Source: an uncultured Eubacterium sp. (GTDB taxonomy: Bacteria > Bacillota > Clostridia > Peptostreptococcales > Anaerovoracaceae). Taken from it: 30,724 nucleotides of DNA. A program made the position numbers and the translations under genes. Under the pieces are notes generated by a model that was not told the DNA's origin, searched no databases, and was given only the letters and a program-made list of their open reading frames with translations. Position 1 is the stretch's first letter. Each line of letters starts with the position of its first letter. Positions 24,369 to 30,724 of this stretch are shown here, one piece after another. The stretch covers positions 1-30,724 of the forward strand of contig URXI01000016.1 in NCBI GenBank assembly GCA_900551775.1. The letters are read 5' to 3'.

Positions 24369-25826
24369 ATGACAAAAGAAAGAAAACCCCGGCTGCCGAA
24401 GGTCTGGGAAGCACTGATTCCGATCATTTTTATGATGGTCATTATCATACTGAGTACCGTAAAATGGGGACTGGATCCTCACATGCCTATTGTGGCATCC
24501 TGCGTAGTGGCATCTTTGGTTGCAGTAAAGTGCGGCTATTCCTGGGCAGATATCGCAGCAGGTGCTTTTGACAGCATCAGGAGGACGGTGGAAGCGCTGC
24601 TGATCATCATGTGCGTAGGCATGCTGATCGGTTCCTGGGTATGGTCAGGCACCATGCCGGCCATGGTCTATTATGGACTGGATCTGATTTCACCGGGAGC
24701 TTTCCTGGTAGTAGGCGCAATATTGACCGCTATCGTAGGACTTGCAACTGGTTCGTCCTGGACTGCTTCTGGGACGGTAGGTGTAGCGCTGATGGGTATC
24801 GCCATGGGCTTAGGAATCAACCCGGCGCTGGCGGCTGGCATGGTCATTTCCGGTGCCTATACTGGAGATAAGCTGTCGCCACTTTCTGATAGTACCAACG
24901 TCGCTGCAGCAGGTGCTGAGACCCCGCTGTACGATCACGTAAGCGCTATGATGACGACGACCATTCCGTCATTTCTAATCGCCCTGGTGCTCTACGGTAT
25001 CGTCGGAATCATGGTCATCGACGAATCTGGTTATGACGCCTCCCTGGCACTGGACATTCAAAACGCCATTGCCGATAACTTCTATCTGTCACCGTGGATC
25101 ATGCTGCCGGTGCTGGTAGTCATTTTTGGCGCAGTAAAAAAGATTCCGGCGATTCCGTCTCTGCTTCTGGCAGCTGCTTGCGGCGGCGTGGTCGCTATGG
25201 CTGCCCAGGGTGCCTCCTTTGCAGAAGTATTTGGAGGACTGCAGACTGGCTTCAGCATCGAAAGCGGAAACGAAGTCGCAGATAATCTGCTCAACAGAGG
25301 TGGTATCGATTCCATGATGTGGACCATTTCTCTGATCATGTTCGCCCTGTTCTTTGGCGGCGTGTTGGAAAAGTGCGGATTTGTCGAAGTGCTTTTGGGC
25401 AGACTGGTGAAACGGGTGAAGACAGTGGGCGGCCTTGTCCTCTGCACCATCGTGACCGGCATCATCTGCGACGTCGTCCTCACAGACCAGTATCTGGCTA
25501 TCCTGGTTCCGGGAAGAATGTACACCAAGGCCTTTGACGAAAAGGGACTGAGCAGAAGCTTCCTGTCAAGAACCACGGAGGATGGAGCAACGCTCTGGTC
25601 TCCAATGATCCCTTGGAACGGCTGCGGAGCCTATCAGTCTGCAACCCTGGGCGTATCCAATTGGGCGTTTATGCCTTATGCCTTCATGAATCTGATCAAC
25701 CCGGTTCTCGCCATCGTGATTTCTTACATGGGGATCGGCATCAAATACAAGGAATATGATGGGAAGACCAGAGCAGAGATCAAAGAACTGAAAGCAAAAC
25801 GAAAGGCAGAGAAGCGTAATGGCTAA
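24369..25826 (+). CDS. NhaC-family antiporter (copy 2)
   Basis: The 485-residue multi-spanning protein is a paralogue of the antiporter at 13645. It carries the same family blocks: LATGSSWTASGTVGVALMG, SGAYTGDKLSPLSDSTNVAAA, TDQYLAILVPGRMYTKAF and DGATLWSPMIPWNGCGA. A GATTAGGAGG ribosome binding site precedes the ATG. Expression is predicted to depend on sigma-54 and the upstream two-component system, unlike copy 1. Because the kinase senses through a solute-binding domain, the substrate may be an amino acid or organic acid exchanged for Na+ or H+. That is an inference. It overlaps the next small gene by 8 bases. Confidence 0.9.
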   Translation: MTKERKPRLPKVWEALIPIIFMMVIIILSTVKWGLDPHMPIVASCVVASLVAVKCGYSWADIAAGAFDSIRRTVEALLIIMCVGMLIGSWVWSGTMPAMVYYGLDLISPGAFLVVGAILTAIVGLATGSSWTASGTVGVALMGIAMGLGINPALAAGMVISGAYTGDKLSPLSDSTNVAAAGAETPLYDHVSAMMTTTIPSFLIALVLYGIVGIMVIDESGYDASLALDIQNAIADNFYLSPWIMLPVLVVIFGAVKKIPAIPSLLLAAACGGVVAMAAQGASFAEVFGGLQTGFSIESGNEVADNLLNRGGIDSMMWTISLIMFALFFGGVLEKCGFVEVLLGRLVKRVKTVGGLVLCTIVTGIICDVVLTDQYLAILVPGRMYTKAFDEKGLSRSFLSRTTEDGATLWSPMIPWNGCGAYQSATLGVSNWAFMPYAFMNLINPVLAIVISYMGIGIKYKEYDGKTRAEIKELKAKRKAEKRNG

Positions 25827-26238
25827 GATCAAAGCGTACGACGACAGGGCTTTGAAAAAATCTACAAGGGTGGCGGCGGTAATCGCAGGCGCCGCCCTCA
25901 TCGCCCTCAGTATCTTTTCATCAGTGAAATACTCTGCCATCATCGGCGTGGTCCTGCTGCTGGCAGTTGTCTTCGGAAAGGAGACCTATGCCACTGAAGA
26001 AGGGATTTCTGTAGAGTATGATTTTCTCGTGTATAGACATGTCATTCAGTGGGACTATGAAGAAATTACGGATATCCATCTGGAAGGAATCCGGGGCGGC
26101 CATCAGGGCATGCATTTTCTGAAGGATGTGCTGACGAGGCGGTTGTTGTTCAGCCGCGACGACGTGTACCAGGTGCTGCAGATGGCCAAAAGCCGAAATA
26201 CCGCCATCCGTGTAGAAAATATCGATGAAAAGAGATAG
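25819..26238 (+). CDS. Small membrane protein with PH-like cytoplasmic domain, unknown function
   Basis: The 139-residue product has two adjacent membrane helices (about residues 17-34 and 37-53) followed by a soluble C-terminal domain (55-139) with alternating strands and a final helix. This resembles bacterial PH-like domains found after paired helices, but no defining motif is visible. Its start lies inside the end of nhaC-2 (8-base overlap), so the two are translationally coupled and probably work together. A role as an accessory subunit or regulator of the antiporter is a guess from position. Confidence 0.75.
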   Translation: MAKIKAYDDRALKKSTRVAAVIAGAALIALSIFSSVKYSAIIGVVLLLAVVFGKETYATEEGISVEYDFLVYRHVIQWDYEEITDIHLEGIRGGHQGMHFLKDVLTRRLLFSRDDVYQVLQMAKSRNTAIRVENIDEKR

Positions 26239-26252
26239 ACAAAAACGAATAG

Positions 26253-26287
26253 AGAACCTCGTATCGATTTTATCGCTGCGGGGTTCT
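26253..26287 (+). terminator. Weak terminator-like hairpin after the nhaC-2 operon
   Basis: AGAACCTCG (26253-26261) pairs with CGGGGTTCT (26279-26287) with one G-U pair and a loop that can itself fold. There is no clean T-run behind it. Confidence 0.5.
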
Positions 26288-26289
26288 TA

Positions 26290-26708
26290 TCCTATGATGA
26301 AAGTAAGATCAAGGGCTTAGGGGAATGTCTATGAACCAGAAGTTTGGATGACATATAGGGGATAGGGATATATGACGCGTGTTTTATATGATAAGTTTAG
26401 GTTTTTTGACGCTGCCCTGTAAATCTCGCGTAACTCGGTGACAGTATCAACAGCCACTGCCCTGGAATACAGACGTGACTGCTTACAGAATCTGTGGATT
26501 TATCGCATGTGGTTACTTTTATAGAATGTAGACGGCATTTGAGCAGCTGGGATTCATGCAAAAAATAACCAGAATCAGATATACCCCTCTGCTGATGCGC
26601 CTAAACCCAAACCCGGTTACGCGAAAGTGTCCGGATATTGCCAAAAAACCTAACCTTATTGTAACGGGACATGCTTTGGCGATATGTTCTCATTTAATTT
26701 CGGGCTAA
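26290..26708. other. About 420 bases without a recognised gene
   Basis: No ORF here has a ribosome binding site or a recognisable product. The longest notable plus frame, about 50 codons from the ATG at 26556 to the stop at 26708, lacks a ribosome binding site. A minus frame around 26410-26515 also gives an unassigned peptide. No tRNA, repeat array or strong hairpin was seen. It may be a relic or hold an undescribed RNA. Confidence 0.4.
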
Positions 26709-26737
26709 TTGCAGAAATCCTTTTTTTCTGTTATACT
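26709..26737 (+). promoter_or_regulatory. Promoter of the DUF3990 gene pair
   Basis: TTGCAG (26709-26714) and TATACT (26732-26737) are 17 bases apart, followed by GGAGGTG before the start at 26774. Confidence 0.7.
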
Positions 26738-26773
26738 AAGAAATAACGTATGCAAACATTTGGAGGTGTACTT

Positions 26774-27238
26774 ATGGGGAAAATGACTGTATACCATGGC
26801 AGTTATACGCATGTAGAGCAGCCCCGGGTAATTTCCGGAAGGAATACCAAGGACTTTGGCCAGGGGTTTTACTGTACGATCATTAGAGAACAGGCGGAAC
26901 GCTGGGCGAAACGATATGATACGCCAGTGCTGAATATTTACACAGTTCGATTGAATACAGATTTAAAAATATTAGAGTTTAAAGACATGTCAGAGGAGTG
27001 GCTGGACTTTATTATCGACTGCCGCCACGGTATTGCCCATGATTATGATATTGTCATTGGAGCCATGGCAAACGACCAAATCTATAACTTTATTTCTGAT
27101 TATGTTGACGGCATTATCACTAGAGAGCAATTTTGGTCATTAGCAAAATTCAAATACCCGACACATCAGATCAATTTCTGCACGGATGCAGCGATAGCGT
27201 GCTTGGAGTTTAAATCACAGGAGGAGGTGCAGAGATGA
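26774..27238 (+). CDS. DUF3990-type protein, ADP-ribosyltransferase fold, toxin candidate
   Basis: The 154-residue protein matches the DUF3990 family style: VYHGS near residues 6-10, DFGQGFYCT (27-35) followed by QAERWAKR, and a C-terminal part with HQINFCTDAAIACL. DUF3990 belongs to the ADP-ribosyltransferase-like fold, where the histidine of YHGS and the FGxGFY strand help bind NAD. The ATG at 26774 is chosen for the GGAGGTG ribosome binding site (from 26761); an upstream ATG at 26750 lacks one. The stop overlaps the next start as ATGA. Target and reaction are unknown. The two-gene coupled layout is like a toxin-antitoxin pair. Confidence 0.75.
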   Translation: MGKMTVYHGSYTHVEQPRVISGRNTKDFGQGFYCTIIREQAERWAKRYDTPVLNIYTVRLNTDLKILEFKDMSEEWLDFIIDCRHGIAHDYDIVIGAMANDQIYNFISDYVDGIITREQFWSLAKFKYPTHQINFCTDAAIACLEFKSQEEVQR

Positions 27239-27690
27239 TCGGCAGAGAGAACCAGAAGGACAATGATTTATTCTTTACCTGCAGTCTCATCGACTATATC
27301 GCCCGAAAGACCAAAAATAGAAGGGCGGACGTGGTCAATCAGCTGGGAAAGAAATTGATAGAAAAGATTTACGATCTGGCGGACGTGTATCACAGCGATA
27401 ATATCGACAGAGTCAGCGACGACTTCATTCGAGAGGCGGCCATAGCTGAGGGGGATTTTGATAACATAGCGGCAGCCAAATACGCAGTACCCAGCCATTG
27501 GGATATCGGCAAGGTTTACAAGCGTCTGGTGCTGGGTGTGGCAAACGAAGAGGGCATCCCGGTGGTGGAGGCGCTGTTCAAGGCGTACAACTCCTTTGTC
27601 AGCGACAAGATCGACGATTACAACAGCAGCTTTTATTACGATGCGCCGCAGAACATACTCAATGCTTACATTTACAAAGAAATCGAGTAA
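27235..27690 (+). CDS. Partner of the DUF3990 protein, antitoxin candidate
   Basis: The 151-residue protein has an N-terminal helical region (LFFTCSLIDYIARKTKNRR, then VVNQLGKKLIEKIYDLADVYH) that resembles the DUF3791 type of small proteins often encoded beside DUF3990 genes. The C-terminal half (KYAVPSHWDIGKVYKRLV and onward) is unassigned. There is no DNA-binding motif, no signal peptide and no membrane segment. Overlap with the upstream gene by four bases (ATGA) and AGGAGGTG before its start suggest coexpression at a fixed ratio. The antitoxin role is inferred from layout. rlmN follows after 13 bases and may be cotranscribed. Confidence 0.65.
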   Translation: MIGRENQKDNDLFFTCSLIDYIARKTKNRRADVVNQLGKKLIEKIYDLADVYHSDNIDRVSDDFIREAAIAEGDFDNIAAAKYAVPSHWDIGKVYKRLVLGVANEEGIPVVEALFKAYNSFVSDKIDDYNSSFYYDAPQNILNAYIYKEIE

Positions 27691-27703
27691 AAAGGGAGAA
27701 AAT

Positions 27704-28723
27704 ATGATCGACTTAAGAAGTCTTGAACTGGATCAAATGGAGGAACTGATCGCCGGTATGGGGCACCCTGCTTTCAGAGCGAAACAGGTGTTCCAGTGGA
27801 TCTACAAGGGCGTGACCGATTTTGAACAGATGGGCAACGTGCCAAAGGCGCTTTGTGAGCAGCTGGCAGAGGCAGACAGGATCGGCAGGCTGAAGATTCT
27901 GGAGATACAGAAATCAAAGTCCGACGGCACGCGGAAATACCTCTTCGAACTTGCAGATGGATGTACCATCGAGAGCGTTTTCATGAAGTATAAATACGGC
28001 AATTCCATCTGCGTGTCTTCGCAGGCAGGCTGCCGGATGGGCTGCCGGTTCTGTGCATCGACGAGGAACGGCCTCACGCGCCATTTAAGCCCGGGAGAGA
28101 TTCTTTCACAGCTGATGGAAGCGGAAGCCGACACCGGTGAAAAGATTGGCCATATCGTCGTTATGGGCACAGGAGAGCCCTTTGACAACTATGACAACCT
28201 GTCTGCTTTCCTCAGGATTGTCAATGACAAGAACGGCCTGAATATCGGCATGAGGAATATCACCGTCTCCACCTGCGGGCTGGTGCCGATGATCGAATGC
28301 TTTGCCGAGGACTTTCCACAGGTGAATCTGGCGATCTCCCTCCACGGCACCACGGATGCAATCAGGGGGTCGATGATGCCGGTGAACAAAAAATATCCGC
28401 TGGAGGTGCTGATGCCGGCGTGCAGAGCCTATACGGAGAAAACCGGACGCCGCATCACCTTTGAATACACGCTGGTAAACGGCGTCAATGATGCTGATGG
28501 CGATGCAGCAAGGCTCTGCAGCCTCCTTCGCGGCATGCTGTGTCACGTCAATCTGATACCGCTGAACAAGGTGGCAGAATCGGGTTTTGATACGGTCAGC
28601 CGCGGACGGGCTATGGAATTTCAGCAGATATTGGAGAAGCGGGGGATTCCTGCCACAGTGCGCAGAGAACTGGGCGCTGATATCGACGCTGCCTGCGGAC
28701 AACTTCGATTAGGGAAAAGATAA
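27704..28723 (+). CDS. rlmN: 23S rRNA (A2503-C2)/tRNA (A37) methyltransferase, radical SAM
   Basis: RlmN methylates C2 of A2503 in 23S rRNA, and of A37 in some tRNAs, by radical SAM chemistry. The 339-residue protein has the cluster motif CRMGCRFC (C110, C114, C117), the GTGEPFDNYDN SAM-binding block, SLHGTTDAIRGSMMPVNKKYPL, and the C-terminal conserved cysteine in DIDAACGQL. The ATG at 27704 is selected by AAAGGGAG and by the normal family N-terminus; the frame is open 56 codons further upstream, but that part is a shadow of the preceding gene. Confidence 0.96.
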   Translation: MIDLRSLELDQMEELIAGMGHPAFRAKQVFQWIYKGVTDFEQMGNVPKALCEQLAEADRIGRLKILEIQKSKSDGTRKYLFELADGCTIESVFMKYKYGNSICVSSQAGCRMGCRFCASTRNGLTRHLSPGEILSQLMEAEADTGEKIGHIVVMGTGEPFDNYDNLSAFLRIVNDKNGLNIGMRNITVSTCGLVPMIECFAEDFPQVNLAISLHGTTDAIRGSMMPVNKKYPLEVLMPACRAYTEKTGRRITFEYTLVNGVNDADGDAARLCSLLRGMLCHVNLIPLNKVAESGFDTVSRGRAMEFQQILEKRGIPATVRRELGADIDAACGQLRLGKR

Positions 28724-28728
28724 AAATA

Positions 28729-28737
28729 TGCTATACT
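28729..28737 (+). promoter_or_regulatory. Extended -10 promoter of the 53-residue gene
   Basis: TGC followed by TATACT (28732-28737) lies just after rlmN, without a clear -35. Confidence 0.5.
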
Positions 28738-28774
28738 GTATATAGGTATTCGTAGGAAGAAAGGAAGGTCAGAC

Positions 28775-28936
28775 ATGAGTAAACACACAATGCTGTTATT
28801 ATCCACTATTTTTTGGGGCGGTGCACTCATTTTATACGTTATGTTCTTTGCCAAAAGAAAGCTCATCCATCTTGGTCTTGCCATCGGATTGACTGTCATT
28901 GGCGGTATTTTCAAATTTATGTTTAAAAATCTCTGA
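28775..28936 (+). CDS. 53-residue two-helix membrane protein, unknown function
   Basis: The small product has two hydrophobic segments (about residues 6-25 and 31-50) separated by a short basic turn (AKRKL), and a basic C-terminus. AAGGAAGG at 28761-28768 precedes the ATG by 6 bases, a promoter-like extended -10 lies upstream, and a strong terminator follows, so it looks like a complete monocistronic gene. No family is recognised. Confidence 0.7.
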   Translation: MSKHTMLLLSTIFWGGALILYVMFFAKRKLIHLGLAIGLTVIGGIFKFMFKNL

Positions 28937-28975
28937 TGTTGTAATCCTGGAAGATTGCGACAAAGAAGCTATGCC

Positions 28976-29027
28976 AGAGATTCCACAAGATAGCCAAAAT
29001 CAGCTATGAGGATGGGATCTCTTTTTT
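28976..29027 (+). terminator. Terminator after the 53-residue gene
   Basis: A 9-bp outer stem (28976-28984 with 29014-29022, one G-U pair) and an inner ATAGC/GCTAT stem are followed by TTTTT. Confidence 0.85.
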
Positions 29028-29120
29028 ATTCCATTCAACTAGTTTTTTAAAATTATCTTGTTTTTTTCTCTAAAAATCGTAGAAAAATGTGTTTTTTACA
29101 ACGAAATCGAAAGATTTTAC

Positions 29121-29149
29121 TTGCAATATCTCTGGAATAAAAATAAAAT
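29121..29149 (+). promoter_or_regulatory. Promoter of the dipeptidase gene
   Basis: TTGCAA (29121-29126) and TAAAAT (29144-29149) are 17 bases apart, in a very AT-rich stretch. Confidence 0.6.
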
Positions 29150-29196
29150 ATTTTTTGTCTGTATTATAAATCATACAAATTAAAGGAAGGAATTTT

Positions 29197-30567
29197 ATGG
29201 ATTTTACAAAAGCAATTAAAGATTCCATGGAACCTTTAGCACGTGATATTTCTGCCCTCTGCAGGATTAACAGTGTCGAAGGCGAACTAAAGCCGGGAAT
29301 GCCTTTTGGGGAAGGTCCGGCCATGGCCCTTGCAGAAGCCTTGAAAATGGGAGAAGCGATGGGCTTTAAGACCGAGAATTTTGATAATTATGTCGGTCAC
29401 ATTGAATACGGCGAAGGAGAAGAACTCCTTGGCATTCTGGGGCACGTGGACGTGGTTCCTGCCGGAGACGGCTGGGAAGTCGATCCATGGGGAGGCATCA
29501 TCAAGGACGGAAAAATCTGGGGCAGGGGGACTCTGGATGACAAAGGACCTGTCTTGACGTGCCTTTATGCGATGAAGATTCTGAAGGATCTGAACGTTCC
29601 GTTGAACAAGAGAATTCGAATCATCCTGGGAACCAACGAAGAAACCGATTGGAGATGTATGGAGTATTACTTAAAGGAAGTGAAACCGGAACTTCCGACC
29701 CTGGCCTTTTCGCCAGATGCAGAGTTTCCGGTAACTTATGCAGAGATGGGAATGCTGCAGTACATACTCACAAGACCGATCACTGAGGATATAGAGATTG
29801 AAGGCGGCGGCGCATTTAACTCTGTTCCTTCTTCAGCCAAAGTGTCTCTTGCGAGTGCACTTGAAGAAGAACTGAAAGAAGCCATCACCAAAAGCGAAGA
29901 TCCATCTATTTACGCTTATGAAGTGGCAGATGAGAAGCTGATTCTGTCGACAAAGGGCGTGGGCGCCCATGCAGCACACCTGCAGGAAGGAAAGAACGCT
30001 GTCAGCTATATGATGCGGCTGCTGGCTGAACTGCCTATAGAGGGGGAACTGAAAGAAATCGTTACATTTTATAATGATCACTTTGGAACTTGCCTGTACG
30101 GCGAAAAGATGGGCATCGCGGCGGAAGACGAGGATTCCGGCAAGCTGACGCTGAACATCGGCAGAATTTTCGTCAAAGACGGCAAGCTGCACCTCTACTG
30201 TGACAGCAGAGTTCCTGTCAGCTTACCGATAGAAGAGATCGAGGAAAAGGTACAGTCTGTTCTGAAGGACAGTGGCTATCATTACGAGGTCGCTTCTAAG
30301 GAGAATTCCCTTTACGTACCGAAGGATTCTGAGCTGGTGACGACGCTGATGGAAGCTTACAGAAAGGTTACTGGAGATACAGAGAGCCAGCCGATGTCAT
30401 CAGGCGGCGCGACTTATTCCCGAACCATGAACAACTGTGTAGCCTTCGGCTGCCTGCTTCCAGACCAGGAGGATACCATGCATCAGGCCAATGAATGCCT
30501 GGAACTTTCAAACCTGGAAATCTGGCTGAAAATCTGCCTTGAGGCGATCTACCAGCTGGCTAAATAA
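29197..30567 (+). CDS. M20 dipeptidase, PepV/Sapep type
   Basis: The 456-residue cytoplasmic metallopeptidase is predicted to split dipeptides, providing free amino acids after peptide uptake. The catalytic core is complete: GHVDVVP (metal ligand H83, D85), GRGTLDDKGP (bridging aspartate in the D114-D115 pair), GTNEETDW (general base and ligand glutamates E148-E149), and SPDAEFP with D174. The C-terminal part has the GGATYSRTM block. AAAGGAAGGAA precedes the ATG. The next gene, a transporter, starts 44 bases later with its own ribosome binding site, so the pair may form a peptide/amino acid utilisation operon. Confidence 0.93.
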   Translation: MDFTKAIKDSMEPLARDISALCRINSVEGELKPGMPFGEGPAMALAEALKMGEAMGFKTENFDNYVGHIEYGEGEELLGILGHVDVVPAGDGWEVDPWGGIIKDGKIWGRGTLDDKGPVLTCLYAMKILKDLNVPLNKRIRIILGTNEETDWRCMEYYLKEVKPELPTLAFSPDAEFPVTYAEMGMLQYILTRPITEDIEIEGGGAFNSVPSSAKVSLASALEEELKEAITKSEDPSIYAYEVADEKLILSTKGVGAHAAHLQEGKNAVSYMMRLLAELPIEGELKEIVTFYNDHFGTCLYGEKMGIAAEDEDSGKLTLNIGRIFVKDGKLHLYCDSRVPVSLPIEEIEEKVQSVLKDSGYHYEVASKENSLYVPKDSELVTTLMEAYRKVTGDTESQPMSSGGATYSRTMNNCVAFGCLLPDQEDTMHQANECLELSNLEIWLKICLEAIYQLAK

Positions 30568-30611
30568 GAAAACATACGAAAGAAAAAATAAATTTATTAG
30601 GAGACACTATC

Positions 30612-30724
30612 ATGAAAAAGACATTTAAAATGCCTTCAGCTTTGACAATCGTAATGATATTCCTGGCGATCGTGGCTGTTTTGACTTGGTTCGTGCCGAC
30701 GTCTGTGGTCGTTACAGATGACGC
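30612..30724 (+). CDS. Start of a multi-spanning transporter, probably YfcC type (3' end outside window)
   Basis: Only the first 37 codons are present. They read MKKTFKMPSALTIVMIF followed by LAIVAVLTWFVPTSVVV, the basic start, MPSA motif and first membrane helix typical of YfcC/DcuC-like and AbgT-like transporters. AGGAG at 30599-30603 is 8 bases before the ATG. Position after a dipeptidase suggests transport of peptides, amino acids or their products. The family call is tentative because most of the gene is missing. Confidence 0.65.
   Translation, partial: MKKTFKMPSALTIVMIFLAIVAVLTWFVPTSVVVTDD

Noticed and set aside
26556..26708. Short plus-strand ORF in the gap before the DUF3990 pair
   Set aside because: No ribosome binding site and no recognisable similarity; probably chance.
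29041..29196. Sigma-54 promoter for the dipeptidase gene
   Set aside because: No GG-N10-GC pair was found; a normal -35/-10 pair is present instead.

Overview
The window is a Gram-positive, Clostridia-type chromosomal segment of moderate GC. This follows from the gene order infB-rbfA-nrnA-truB-ribF-rpsO-pnp, a T-box leader on ileS, strong AGGAGG-type ribosome binding sites, many intrinsic terminators, and transport and peptidase genes typical of amino-acid-using anaerobes. A lineage near Clostridiales family XIII (Anaerovoracaceae) is plausible, but I cannot prove it from the sequence alone.

Layout. Bases 1-8.97 kb hold the translation and RNA core: infB (5' end outside the window, with an in-frame 63-bp repeat array), a flavodoxin-ferredoxin fusion (EFR1 type) inserted between infB and rbfA, then rbfA, nrnA, truB and ribF in a tight run. 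rpsO follows with its own promoter, structured leader and terminator, then pnp. Bases 9.0-12.0 kb hold a ZIP metal transporter facing a minus-strand group: an orphan PD-(D/E)XK-like protein, a metallophosphoesterase and a small membrane protein. Bases 12.1-16.1 kb hold an APC amino-acid permease, a first NhaC-family antiporter and a membrane-bound LuxR-type regulator. Bases 16.16-19.75 kb hold a T-box (Ile specifier) and a class-2 ileS whose signature motif reads GIHH instead of HIGH. Bases 19.75-20.88 kb are a decayed stretch with a truncated small ORF under an operator-like promoter, an AraC/GyrI relic and hairpins.

Bases 20.88-26.24 kb form the most interesting unit. It has a histidine kinase with an extracytoplasmic solute-binding domain, an NtrC-type sigma-54 activator, two matching palindromes 30 bp apart, a near-consensus -24/-12 promoter, a second NhaC antiporter, and an overlapping small membrane protein. 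The layout predicts a closed circuit in which a ligand sensed outside the cell switches on a single transporter operon through sigma-54.

Bases 26.24-30.72 kb hold about 500 bp without a recognisable gene, a DUF3990-type ADP-ribosyltransferase-fold gene overlapping a partner gene (toxin-antitoxin-like), rlmN, a 53-residue membrane protein, a PepV/Sapep dipeptidase and the start of a multi-spanning transporter. No tRNA, rRNA, CRISPR array or complete insertion sequence was seen.
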